Shown: in pieces, positions 26,553 to 35,218 of the stretch | Position numbering within the stretch: the stretch's first letter is position 1 | Layout of the letters: every line of letters starts with the position of its first letter | Source of the DNA: Candidatus Poribacteria bacterium | GTDB lineage: Bacteria > Poribacteria > WGA-4E > WGA-3G | Reading direction: 5' to 3' | Assembly (NCBI GenBank): GCA_022823085.1 | Contig: JAJDXV010000103.1 | Span: 1 to 45,458 of the forward strand | DNA length: 45,458 bases | The notes under the pieces: model-generated | Databases searched by the model: none | What the model was told of the DNA's origin: nothing | What the model saw: the letters and a program-made list of their open reading frames with translations, nothing else | Position numbers and translations under genes: made by a program

Positions 26553-28400
26553 ATGGATACCAACAACACACATTCCCACAATACAGAACCAGAATCGCGT
26601 CCGTCCGCGCTAAAGACGCTGCGCCGTTTTTTCTTTGTTGCATGGCACGCCAGTCGATTTGGCGCGATCGCACAGGCATTACTAACACTTGTACACGGGT
26701 GTATCCCGATAGGAATTCTTTGGGCAAGCAAGGAACTGGTGAACCTCATCGCTGCTTTTCTCGATAACGAAGCAGATTTGAATTTAGAAACCGCAGCACC
26801 ATGGGTGGCAGCACTCGTGCTTTTGGCGATGTTCAGAAACATCGCAGGCACTTGCGATGGATACCTGCAATGGAAAATGAGAAACCTTATCGGACTCCAT
26901 CAACAGGGTGCGTTACTCGAGGCGACAACGCATATCGACTTCGCCGTTTTTGATCGGCCGCAGACGTACGATTTGATACAACGGGCACGACAAGCACTCG
27001 GACATCGGCTCACGAACCTACTGCGCTTTATAACGGAGATTGGGCAACTCTGCGTGACATTGGCAGGGTACGGGGTACTCCTATGGGTAGCGGACCCACT
27101 GCTGGTCCTCGTCGTCGTGTTACCGGCGCTACCCTCCGCTTGGATTAAAGTTAAAACAGCCGAAAGTAGGTACAGCCACGATTACGCAGCGACACCTGTA
27201 CGGCGTATGATGGATTATATGCTGAGTTTACTGCTCGGCACTTCCTCTGGACAAGAAGTACGACTTTATGGTCTTTTCAATCTGCTTTTCGGACGCTGGC
27301 GAACGAACCACGAAAAATGGAAGGAAGAGTCGTTGGCAAAAATCTGGACGGAAGCGAGAGGCTCCATCGGGACCACTATCGCTGAAATGATTGCTTACGC
27401 AGTCGCGATTGGCATCCTTGCTGCGCGTATTGTGGACGGCAACCTCACGATCGGAGATTATGTGATTCTTACCGGAACCGCTGCAGCCTTTCAAGGTAAT
27501 CTGGAGGGATTGCTCAGACTCATACAAAACATACTTGAAGATGTCCCGTTACTCCGTGATTTGCATCTCCTTTTAGAACGCGGAAAAACGGCGCGGACAC
27601 AATCAGGAACTGAGACATTCCCACAACCTTTACAGTCTGGTGTAGAGGTACGCAATCTACGTTTCCAATATCCGGGTGCAACTGACGACGTGTTAAAAGA
27701 CATAAACTTTCAGGTGCGTCCCGGAGAGATCGTTAGCATTGTGGGTGTGAACGGTGCCGGAAAATCGACACTGATCAAATTACTGCTCGGATTATACAAG
27801 CCCGATGCTGGGACAATCCGATACGATGAAAAAAATATCGCCGCAATTGCCCCGGATCAGATCGCCCTTAACTGTGCCGCCGTTTTCCAAGACTTCGCGC
27901 GGTTTCGCAGACCTGTGCGTGAGGAATTGGTGCCAGGTCCCCCGAACTTCAACATTGACGACGAAGCACTCCGGCGCGTCATCAGTGCGGTTGGTATCGA
28001 GGAGCGTTTTCAAACTTTTCCACGCGGCTTGGATACCTTCCTTGACCCTTCACTCGGTGAAGAGGGTGAAGGGGCTGAGTTGTCTGGTGGCGAATGGCAA
28101 AAAGTCGCGCTTGCACGGGCTTTAGTGAGGAATCCACAGGTCCTTGTCCTTGACGAACCGACTGCCGCGTTGGACCCACAAGCCGAAGTCGAACTTTACC
28201 AACGTTTTGTCGAACTTGCGGCGGGACGGATGACGTTCCTGATTTCACACCGAATCGGATCGGCACGTCTCGCCGACCGAATCTTGGTATTAGATTCAGG
28301 GCGTATTGTTGAAGACGGTACACACGAGGCGTTACTTGCCCAAGATGGTCTCTACGCCAGATTCTTTCAAGCACAAGCACACTGGTACCAATCGGAATGA
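26553..28400 (+). CDS. ABC exporter subunit, fused permease and ATPase (half 1)
   Basis: A 615-residue half-transporter. About six membrane helices occupy residues 25-325, then comes the ATPase: Walker A GVNGAGKST (398-406), Q-loop VFQDF (Q446), signature LSGGEWQ (510-516), Walker B VLVLDEPTAALD (530-541) and switch histidine H566. All nucleotide-site residues are canonical. It resembles type IV exporters of the MsbA/lantibiotic kind that act as a pair with the next gene. The substrate is unknown. ATG 26553 is chosen because TTGGAGTG lies 8 bases upstream. The stop overlaps a short ORF at 28397 as ATGA. Confidence 0.87.
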   Translation: MDTNNTHSHNTEPESRPSALKTLRRFFFVAWHASRFGAIAQALLTLVHGCIPIGILWASKELVNLIAAFLDNEADLNLETAAPWVAALVLLAMFRNIAGTCDGYLQWKMRNLIGLHQQGALLEATTHIDFAVFDRPQTYDLIQRARQALGHRLTNLLRFITEIGQLCVTLAGYGVLLWVADPLLVLVVVLPALPSAWIKVKTAESRYSHDYAATPVRRMMDYMLSLLLGTSSGQEVRLYGLFNLLFGRWRTNHEKWKEESLAKIWTEARGSIGTTIAEMIAYAVAIGILAARIVDGNLTIGDYVILTGTAAAFQGNLEGLLRLIQNILEDVPLLRDLHLLLERGKTARTQSGTETFPQPLQSGVEVRNLRFQYPGATDDVLKDINFQVRPGEIVSIVGVNGAGKSTLIKLLLGLYKPDAGTIRYDEKNIAAIAPDQIALNCAAVFQDFARFRRPVREELVPGPPNFNIDDEALRRVISAVGIEERFQTFPRGLDTFLDPSLGEEGEGAELSGGEWQKVALARALVRNPQVLVLDEPTAALDPQAEVELYQRFVELAAGRMTFLISHRIGSARLADRILVLDSGRIVEDGTHEALLAQDGLYARFFQAQAHWYQSE

Positions 28401-28540
28401 AGCAGATCGCTTATGGGGTTTTTGCTTGGGCGTTTCTTCAAGTACGCCGCAAAATGGAGAACGGCTCTACGGAAGTGAACACCAAAAACAAATCCGAACT
28501 GAACGAACCGCAAGGAAAATTTAAAAATGCAAAATGGTAA
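28397..28540 (+). CDS. Possible 47-residue overlapping small protein
   Basis: A short frame starts at the ATGA overlap with the preceding ABC gene and ends at a TAA 14 bases inside the next ABC gene. It would make a peptide with a hydrophobic start (MKQIAYGVFAWAFLQVRR) and a polar tail. The tight coupling is suggestive, but the spacer could simply be untranslated. Confidence 0.3.
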   Translation: MKQIAYGVFAWAFLQVRRKMENGSTEVNTKNKSELNEPQGKFKNAKW

Positions 28541-30386
28541 TGGAAAATGGAAGACATGGAGATCGGCTGCGAAAGAGAGTATCATCGCATATTTCCGTAC
28601 TTTCGCGATTGTCTGGCGGAGTGGCGCGCTCTCGCTTTCAGGGATGATGTTTCTCACACTATCCCTCGGCGTTCTACCTGTAGGCGAGTTTTTCGTGACG
28701 GAACACTTAGTCAACGCAATCACCGCCGCTATAGGTGATGCCGGCTGGTGGCGGCAAGTTGTTCCTTGGCTGCTCGCGCTACTCGGTCTGCAAATCTATA
28801 GTACGCTTGCAGACCAGTTAAGAGAACCGTTACGTCTCAATGTCCGAGAAAACATCGAGATTTGGATTAGTGAGGGTATTGTCCAGAAATCCAATACAAT
28901 AGAGTTGGTCGAGTTCCAAACGCCAGAATTCCAAAATGCGTTGGCGCGAGCGCGTTCTATGTCCGGTGATGAACTTGAAGAGATTGTGTGGTGGATCGTT
29001 GACAGCATCCAACAATTAATCAGCGTCACCGCCCTTGGTATCGTGCTGTGGAGTCTACATCCCTTGTTAGCACTGCTGCCGACGGTGACCGGTATAGCGT
29101 CTTGGTGGAGTGGCTCCCGCTTTGCTGTTGATGCTTACAGCCTTGATGTCCAACAGACACCACAAAGGCGAGAGCGAGATGCGTTAGAGGGTATTTTAAC
29201 GGATCGGGGCGCAGGTAAGGAAGTACGGTTATACCAAGCACAAGACTTATGGATAGGACGCTGGCGACAGTTATGGCAGGAACTTATACAAGCACAACAG
29301 ACAATTGAACGGCGTAAATTTTTAGCGCATCTTGCAATCGGTATCTCACGTGCCTTGTTATACGCCTGTTCGCTTATACTTTTATTGCTGGCGGTCTTTC
29401 GTGGCGGACTTACTGTCGGTAAGTATATCGCCGCAATTAATGCCATCGTCAACTTAGATGGCATCTGGGACAGCGTTGCGGGTTATTTCCTATTGATTGC
29501 GGACGATATGCGTCGTTTGTCAGGAGATTTGTACGCGTTTTTGGATCGTGATGCTGACACGGTATCGGGGTTGAAAACCCCTCCTACAAGCAGCACCCCT
29601 TCAACGCCTCAGAAAGCACCGAATCTGACCGCTTCACAAGAACCTTCACATCTACAGGTAGAAAATGTTTCGTTTTTCTATCCAAACGCGCAAGAACCCG
29701 TGCTTCGGCAGGTAAACCTAACAGTGAATAAAGGGGAACGGGTGGCACTTGTTGGGCCCAACGGTGCGGGGAAATCCACACTGGCACGCCTGCTGCTTGG
29801 GCTCTACCGCCCACAAACGGGTGTAATTCGCGTCGGCGATACACCGCTAAACGACGAAGCACGTCAGCAGTGGTTAACACATTGTAGTGCGGTGTTCCAA
29901 GATTTCACGTGTTATCACCTGACCGCCCGTGAGAACATTATCTTTGGCGATCTCGAACATCCCGAACGCATGGAAGTGGCATCGACTGCCGGTGGCGCAG
30001 CGTCGGTTATTGATCGACTCACCGCGGGTTATGAAACGGTGTTAGGACCAACTTTCGGAGGACGCGATCTATCCGGCGGCGAGTGGCAACGCATCGCAAC
30101 AGCAAGGGGTTTCATGCGAGAAACGCCGTGGTTGGTGGTCCTCGATGAACCGACCGCTGCCCTTGATCCTTTAGCCGAACAGGCGATCTATGAACGATTT
30201 ATTCAACGAAGTAGCGGACGTACATCATTGATAATTTCGCATCGCTTGTCTTCAGTCCGCACCTGTGATCGGATTCTTGTCCTTGATAACGGCACAATTG
30301 TTGAGGATGGGGACCATGAGACGCTATTGGCAAATAATGGACTCTATGCACAGTTCTTTAGAGCACAGGCGCAGTGGTATGTTTGA
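28527..30386 (+). CDS. ABC exporter subunit, fused permease and ATPase (half 2)
   Basis: A 619-residue half-transporter paired with the preceding one. Membrane region about 20-335, a flexible Thr/Ser/Pro linker (346-372), then the ATPase: Walker A GPNGAGKST (410-418), Q-loop VFQDF (Q458), signature LSGGEWQ (515-521), Walker B VVLDEPTAALD (537-547), and H572. Both ATP sites of the heterodimer should be competent. The linker contains an in-frame GTAGG hairpin repeat (29567-29587, residues 347-353), a mobile-looking insertion tolerated at a domain boundary. The ATG at 28527 has AAGGAAAA upstream at a slightly long distance. The substrate is unknown; such pairs often export lipids, peptides or drugs. 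Confidence 0.87.
   Translation: MQNGNGKWKTWRSAAKESIIAYFRTFAIVWRSGALSLSGMMFLTLSLGVLPVGEFFVTEHLVNAITAAIGDAGWWRQVVPWLLALLGLQIYSTLADQLREPLRLNVRENIEIWISEGIVQKSNTIELVEFQTPEFQNALARARSMSGDELEEIVWWIVDSIQQLISVTALGIVLWSLHPLLALLPTVTGIASWWSGSRFAVDAYSLDVQQTPQRRERDALEGILTDRGAGKEVRLYQAQDLWIGRWRQLWQELIQAQQTIERRKFLAHLAIGISRALLYACSLILLLLAVFRGGLTVGKYIAAINAIVNLDGIWDSVAGYFLLIADDMRRLSGDLYAFLDRDADTVSGLKTPPTSSTPSTPQKAPNLTASQEPSHLQVENVSFFYPNAQEPVLRQVNLTVNKGERVALVGPNGAGKSTLARLLLGLYRPQTGVIRVGDTPLNDEARQQWLTHCSAVFQDFTCYHLTARENIIFGDLEHPERMEVASTAGGAASVIDRLTAGYETVLGPTFGGRDLSGGEWQRIATARGFMRETPWLVVLDEPTAALDPLAEQAIYERFIQRSSGRTSLIISHRLSSVRTCDRILVLDNGTIVEDGDHETLLANNGLYAQFFRAQAQWYV
29567..29587 (-). repeat. GTAGG hairpin repeat, copy G, inside an ABC gene
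   Basis: Minus strand: GTAGGA, arm GGGGTT, loop TTC, arm AACCCC. It lies in frame in the segment encoding the linker between membrane part and ATPase. Confidence 0.6.
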
Positions 30387-30488
30387 CAGAAGCATTCGGC
30401 TGTCAGCCGTCAGCAAATAATGTTTGGTGAAGTCAGGTGAGTCTTTGAAAATAACAATTTAGGTTTACAATAGACAGAATGCGACCCG

Positions 30489-31370
30489 CTACTCCGATTT
30501 AAGGTTTTCCGCCAAGGTTTCAATCAGTTCGGCTAAAGTCGGGAATTCGTCACGAGCCTCTGGGGGGAGATCCGCGAGGTGCGTGTCCCCGACGAAGCGG
30601 TACATATCCGCTGCACCTTTCAAGATATTCGGTGTCAATCCGACGTGTTCAAAAGTTGCAGCGATCTCTTCCATCTCGCCGATCCAGCGTCTCGCTTTCG
30701 GCGGCATGCCCGGTAATCCTCTCTCCATCCGTTCAAAAAGTGCCGATTGACTCAATTGAAACTCCGCCGTAAGCGCATCTGAAACGCCCAAAGCAGATGC
30801 AGCGGTGAGCAATTCGGTGCAGAGTGCTGTTAGCCCTTTCGTCAATGAAGCATAACACATCTTAATCGCAGAGGCATGTCCTATCTCGTCGCTGAGTGTG
30901 CGGACATCTAAGCCGTAATTGTTGAGTTCGGAGAATGTTTCGAGGTTCGGTCCTGATGCGTAGAAACGCGTCGCGCCCGGTGTTCGTGGTGGCGGTCCGA
31001 TGATGGATGCATCGACGAAAGTACCGCCTGCTGCGGTGATAACATCTCCCAATTTACGAACCGTCTGGGGGGCGATAGCGTTGCAGTCGGTGTATGTTAG
31101 CGTTGCGTCGGTCTGTTGCAGCGCCTCCGCGACGACGGACGCAGCGGACATCGCCTGTGCAGGTACCATAATTGAGAGGATAAGGTCGGCTTCGGCAACG
31201 AGTTGCGGATACGTCGGCACATCTTCAATGCCTACCTTCTCAGCGAGTTCGCGCGTCCGTTGGCTCCGATTTTTTAAACACGCGATAACGCGCAAACCGT
31301 TTTCACGTAGAACGTTCCCGACAGTATGTCCCATATCACCGGGGCTTAAAATTCCGACTGTGTTAGGCAT
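30489..31370 (-). CDS. NAD(P)-dependent 3-hydroxyacid dehydrogenase-like protein (6PGDH NAD domain plus DUF1932)
   Basis: A 293-residue protein of the beta-hydroxyacid dehydrogenase superfamily. A Rossmann start VGILSPGDMGHTVGNVL (5-21), the substrate loop DCNAIAPQTVRKL (95-107) followed by GGTFVDASIIGPPP (115-128), and the catalytic-type lysine K170 in AIKMCYASLTKG are all visible. The C-terminal helical domain (WIGEMEEIAATFEHVGL) fits DUF1932. It probably oxidises a small hydroxy acid or related compound; the exact substrate is not known. It stands alone on the minus strand. Confidence 0.82.
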   Translation of the reverse strand: MPNTVGILSPGDMGHTVGNVLRENGLRVIACLKNRSQRTRELAEKVGIEDVPTYPQLVAEADLILSIMVPAQAMSAASVVAEALQQTDATLTYTDCNAIAPQTVRKLGDVITAAGGTFVDASIIGPPPRTPGATRFYASGPNLETFSELNNYGLDVRTLSDEIGHASAIKMCYASLTKGLTALCTELLTAASALGVSDALTAEFQLSQSALFERMERGLPGMPPKARRWIGEMEEIAATFEHVGLTPNILKGAADMYRFVGDTHLADLPPEARDEFPTLAELIETLAENLKSE

Positions 31371-31547
31371 AATGGGCTGTGCTTCCTCCTTTATAATTCA
31401 CTTCACATCAGTGGTAGCATAGGATACCAAAGGTTTCATAAGCTACTCCATGATAATTTCACGAATGGTTGAATAGTCGAATATTAAACCGCCCAAAATC
31501 GCTAAATCCGTCAAATAATCCGCTTTTAATCTTGTGTTTGCAACCTC

Positions 31548-32153
31548 TTATGCCTTTTGTTTTACCATGCTGGAAAGGATACCCAGGATTTTGTCACACT
31601 GCGCGATTGGATAGACTGTTATATCAATAGATAAGCAGTTTCCTTTCAATTTGAGGAATTTCCACTCTGTTCCGGTAGTCGCAGCCCCATAAATACAAGG
31701 AATGTCGTTTCCTTTTTCAGCATTAAAGCGTTGGGCTGCGAGCATCTCAGCAACACACTGTCCGAGGCCAGGTGCCGGGTCGTCCTTCTTTGCCTCAACA
31801 AGTACAATCACAGGTGCTTGTAAAAAAGATTGCATCGGCGATAGACTAATTAAAAAGTCACATACACCTGTCAGACCATTCTCAACATCAACATTGAAGT
31901 CGATACCTGAAAAGAAACTGATACGGTGATCAAATTGTTCCAAAAGTTCAAATAAAACATTCGCGACAATCAGTTCGGAACGCGCTTTTTCTGTGTTTAT
32001 CGCGGCGGCAACGGGGACTTTTTTTCTGAGCTCTGTGCTTAAATCTGGGCTTGGTGTTACCGGTTCTATGTTAGCAAAGAAGTCTATAGATTCGACAATC
32101 TCAAGTTGAAATGTGGTCAGGACTTCTTCTAATGTAAAATTGCTGTATGCCAT
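31548..32153 (-). CDS. Orphan PD-(D/E)XK nuclease-like protein
   Basis: A 201-residue protein that reads as a PD-(D/E)XK fold: E60 in a first helix (EKARSELIVANVLFELL), D99 (GVCDFLIS), then E120-A-K122 in VIVLVEAKK, and Q132 in a following helix (GQCVAEMLAAQ). A closing segment, IYGAATTGTEWKFLKLKG, matches IFGCYTITDDWTFVNG in the protein at 40189, so the two are one family. This resembles the N-terminal nuclease domain of type I restriction subunits standing alone. No methylase or helicase is adjacent. It may be a stand-alone nuclease, a decayed defence gene or a toxin; I cannot say which. Confidence 0.65.
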   Translation of the reverse strand: MAYSNFTLEEVLTTFQLEIVESIDFFANIEPVTPSPDLSTELRKKVPVAAAINTEKARSELIVANVLFELLEQFDHRISFFSGIDFNVDVENGLTGVCDFLISLSPMQSFLQAPVIVLVEAKKDDPAPGLGQCVAEMLAAQRFNAEKGNDIPCIYGAATTGTEWKFLKLKGNCLSIDITVYPIAQCDKILGILSSMVKQKA

Positions 32154-32603
32154 GGGACATCCCTCCTTTCCGAAGAATCATTATACAATGGATCCTAAAA
32201 ATAAATAGACAGGTTCCCTCCCCCGGTAGGCGAGGTTTCATGAAGTTTCAGAAAATATTTCGGCTGGTATTTCTCAAAAGCACTCGGAAGCCACTATTTA
32301 TCAATGGTTTCTCAATACGCGGTTGTGAAAATGCTAAAAAATGCTAATTAATATGCCTCCATTATGTAAAAAAAAACACCTTGTTTTCAATACAAAACAG
32401 TATAAAATCGTCTATTAAATGGTTTTTTTTATCGGTATTTCGTATTGATGTCATTAGGTTTAGAGGAATTAGAAAACTTTCACTCCTGTAAAATATGTGT
32501 GCGTTCGTTCTCACGAAGTCAATGGTCATAGGGGTTAAAAGTTGCATTAGCACTTATTTTTTACATGATCCAAACAATTGTGAGAAATCCCAGTTCGGTA
32601 ATT

Positions 32604-32628
32604 GACGGGCAATGAATTGCCCTACTAC
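32604..32628 (-). repeat. GTAGG hairpin repeat, copy C
   Basis: Minus strand: GTAGTA, arm GGGCAAT, loop TC, arm ATTGCCC, then GTC. A perfect 7-bp stem. Confidence 0.65.
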
Positions 32629-32642
32629 AAACGGGTGGGCTC

Positions 32643-32668
32643 GTAGTCGTGCGATTCATCGCACGTTC
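32643..32668 (+). repeat. GTAGG hairpin repeat, copy F
   Basis: Plus strand: GTAGT, arm CGTGCGAT, loop TC, arm ATCGCACG, then TTC. It lies 14 bases from copy C in opposite orientation. Confidence 0.6.
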
Positions 32669-32756
32669 TTATATTACCGAATTAATAAATTAAACTTCAT
32701 AAAGTTTGCGGTACGCAGATCGAAAAAAAATCCATGTCATCCGAGATTCAAATGAC

Positions 32757-35147
32757 TTATTTCTGTCGGAGTGTCAGCATCGCGGCGATGTCCGCGGGCA
32801 ACTGAATTCCTGTTATCCGCTCAAAGTTTTCCACGCTTCCGAAGGTGTTACGAAAACCTATGGCGATATCTACACCTACATCTCTGGCATCTAAAAAGCC
32901 TGATCTGAAGTTTTCCCATTCTTGCAGGTATAACCACGTTATCCCGCGATTGTAATATGCATCGGCACGATCAGGATCAAGTTCTATCGCCTTGGTAAAG
33001 TTGACAATAGCAGAGTTAAGTTCGCCTCTTTTCGCATAAGCAACACCGAGATTATGATAGGCTTTGGCATGATCGGGTTGATACCTGATTGCCATAGTAT
33101 AGTTTTTGATGGCTAAATCATGTTCACCTTTCTCAGCGTAAGCAGCTCCGAGATTGTTATAGGCTTCGGCATACTCAGGGTCAAGTTCTATCGCTTTGTT
33201 ATAGTCAGCAATAGCGCGGTCAAATTCACCCTTTGCCCCATAAGCAGCACCGCGATTATTATAGGCTTCGGCAAGTTTAGGGTTAAGTTCTATCGCTTTG
33301 TTATAGTCAGCAAGGGCACGGTCAAGCTCCCCCTTTTCACTGTGAACAGCACCGCGATTGATATAGGCATCGGCAAGTTTAGGGTCAAGTTCTATCGCTT
33401 TGTTACAGTCAGCAAGGGCACGGTTAAGTTTGCCTTTTTTGCGATGAGCATTCCCACGATTGCTATAGGCTTCGGCATAATCAGCCTTGAAGTGTATTGC
33501 TTTAGTAAAGTCTTTGATAGCAGCATCAAAATCGCCCTTTTTTCCATAAACGACCCCACGATTGTTATAGGCTTTGGCATGATCGGGTTGATGTTCTATT
33601 GCCGTAGTATAGTCTTTGATAGCTAAATCATGTTCACCTTTCTCAGCGTAAGCAAACCCACGATTATTATAAGCATTGGCAAACTCAGGGGCAAGTTCTA
33701 TCGCTTTGTTACAGTCCGCAATGGCGAGGTCAAATGCACCCTCTGCCCTATAAGTAGCGCCGCGATTGTAATAGGCATGGGCAAGTTTGGGGTCAAGTTC
33801 TATCGCTTTGTTATAATCTTCAATGGCTCTATCTATCTCGTCTCGCTTGTAGTAAACATTCCCACGATTGCTATAGGCACTGGCAAGTTTGGGGTCAAGT
33901 TCTATCGCTTTGTTATAGTCGGCAATGGCGCAGTCAAGTTCGCCTTTTTCCGAATAAGCAGCACCACGATTGCTATAAGATGCAGCATGGTTCGGATTGA
34001 GCTCAATTGTACGTAAATAGGCTTCTATCGCCTCGTCCATTTGATCCAGCATCATCAGGAAGTTGCCTTTTTGGAATACTAACTCGGATAGAATCTCTAC
34101 TTCTTCAGGTGTTACACTGCGAGAGGGTTTTTCCTGAACCTGCATTTTGTTAATGGCTGCTCGAATACCGTCCACCACATTTTGCCAGCCTTCGCTCGGA
34201 TCCTCCCATTTGGAGATAGGTTTACCTTTGAGAGGAAGAACCTCAAAGTCGCTGATTTGATGCTGCATCCAGTCGCAATGCTCAAGAATAATTGGAATAA
34301 CCTTTGTATTACTCTCTAATGCTTCTGCCAATTCTTTGTTGCAATTTTTAGAGGCAAGACTTGCTGCAGATACGAGGTAGAGGAGTATATCCGCCTCTGC
34401 AAGATTTTTAGAAATATTTTCATACCATTCGTCACCCGCAGTGATTTGGCCATCGTGCCAAGTGGTGAGTTCATTTTTCTGTTCCATGACGGCAAGGCGT
34501 TTTCGCAATTCGTCCTTTGCTGCAGTATCTTCATGTGAATAGGTAATGAATCCCTTTAGGGAGTTCTCTGTTACTTTTTTTGCATTATTATCCCGTTTTT
34601 CTGTGTCAAAGGTGTTCTCTGCATTAGTGCTATCTTGATCTATACACCCTTCAGAAAAATCCGTGGCAGTGTTCGAGTCAACCCGGTTTCCGGAAGTATT
34701 TTCATGTTTAGTAGGTCCGGATGGTTCGGGTTGAACAACTTTAAGTATACTTTGTATGCCGACATCCCAATCTTTGTAAAGATTAATATAGTGCAAGTCT
34801 CTTAAGGTTTCCCCTCCACCAATGTTACGATCAGGAATCTTACACCTGTTTAACTTGACTGGAATAAACCAGATTCGCTCAGAGGGTTTTTGACGTAGTT
34901 CATCAATTGCGATTGTTAGTTCCTCATTCATGTAAGTCTTATCACTCTTATTCTGTTCTTTTGAGAAGCAAGCGACGAAAAAAGCCCCTTCGCGAATGGC
35001 TTTCCGAATCTCTTGTTTCCAGCGGCTTCCCGGATTGAGATCCTGCCGATCCAGCCAGACTTTGAGGCCGCGTGATATAAGTTCTTGGCAGAACTTGTCA
35101 ACTATTTCCTCATTCTCACGGACATAAGATAAAAAAATGGGCTTCAT
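32757..35147 (-). CDS. Protein with two TIR domains and about twelve TPRs
   Basis: A 796-residue protein. TIR1 spans 1-140 (PIFLSYVRENEEIVDKFCQEL, then LKVWLDRQDLNPGSRW, then MNEELTIAIDEL with E76 as the likely NAD-cleaving glutamate). A polar linker follows (141-195). TIR2 spans about 197-330 (KGFITYSHEDTAAKDELRKRL, TTWHDGQITAGDEW, NKELAEALES with E272). Ten near-perfect 34-residue TPRs (390-729) lie between one degenerate repeat on each side. Bacterial TIR domains often hydrolyse NAD+ as abortive-infection effectors, and TPRs can sense or bind partners. It lies 71 bases downstream of the DUF262-HNH gene on the same strand. Which TIR is catalytic is unknown. Confidence 0.88.
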   Translation of the reverse strand: MKPIFLSYVRENEEIVDKFCQELISRGLKVWLDRQDLNPGSRWKQEIRKAIREGAFFVACFSKEQNKSDKTYMNEELTIAIDELRQKPSERIWFIPVKLNRCKIPDRNIGGGETLRDLHYINLYKDWDVGIQSILKVVQPEPSGPTKHENTSGNRVDSNTATDFSEGCIDQDSTNAENTFDTEKRDNNAKKVTENSLKGFITYSHEDTAAKDELRKRLAVMEQKNELTTWHDGQITAGDEWYENISKNLAEADILLYLVSAASLASKNCNKELAEALESNTKVIPIILEHCDWMQHQISDFEVLPLKGKPISKWEDPSEGWQNVVDGIRAAINKMQVQEKPSRSVTPEEVEILSELVFQKGNFLMMLDQMDEAIEAYLRTIELNPNHAASYSNRGAAYSEKGELDCAIADYNKAIELDPKLASAYSNRGNVYYKRDEIDRAIEDYNKAIELDPKLAHAYYNRGATYRAEGAFDLAIADCNKAIELAPEFANAYNNRGFAYAEKGEHDLAIKDYTTAIEHQPDHAKAYNNRGVVYGKKGDFDAAIKDFTKAIHFKADYAEAYSNRGNAHRKKGKLNRALADCNKAIELDPKLADAYINRGAVHSEKGELDRALADYNKAIELNPKLAEAYNNRGAAYGAKGEFDRAIADYNKAIELDPEYAEAYNNLGAAYAEKGEHDLAIKNYTMAIRYQPDHAKAYHNLGVAYAKRGELNSAIVNFTKAIELDPDRADAYYNRGITWLYLQEWENFRSGFLDARDVGVDIAIGFRNTFGSVENFERITGIQLPADIAAMLTLRQK
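32961..33980 (-). repeat. Ten tandem 102-bp repeats encoding TPRs
   Basis: Each 34-codon TPR repeats strongly in DNA as well as protein (for example the AIELDP-coding segment TCAAGTTCTATCGCTTTGTT on the plus strand). The low divergence implies recent expansion or gene conversion. It is coding repetition, not CRISPR. Confidence 0.85.
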
Positions 35148-35218
35148 TTTTTCCGTTCCCTTTCAGATGCTCATTAATTCATGAATAAACCTCTGACTTG
35201 GGCACAGGGGCGGTCTGA

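Larger units (their letters stand above)
32154..32756. other. Intergenic region with paired hairpin repeats
   Basis: 603 bases between the orphan nuclease gene and the TIR-TPR gene. They contain two perfect GTAGG-family hairpins facing each other (32604-32628 minus, 32643-32668 plus) in an otherwise AT-rich sequence. No credible gene was found; short frames have no ribosome binding site. Confidence 0.7.

Noticed and set aside
30387..30488. GGCTGTCAGCCGTCAGC as a structured element
   Set aside because: The stem is only 4-5 bases; too weak to call.
32223..32250. GTAGGCGAGG as another hairpin repeat
   Set aside because: The following bases do not pair into a stem comparable with the others; at most a degenerate copy.
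32362..32553. Minus-strand frame of 63 codons in the spacer
   Set aside because: AT-rich, no ribosome binding site, no motif.
32961..33980. Regular 102-bp repeats that could be taken for a CRISPR array
   Set aside because: They are codons of TPRs in a long open frame, with no unique spacers.
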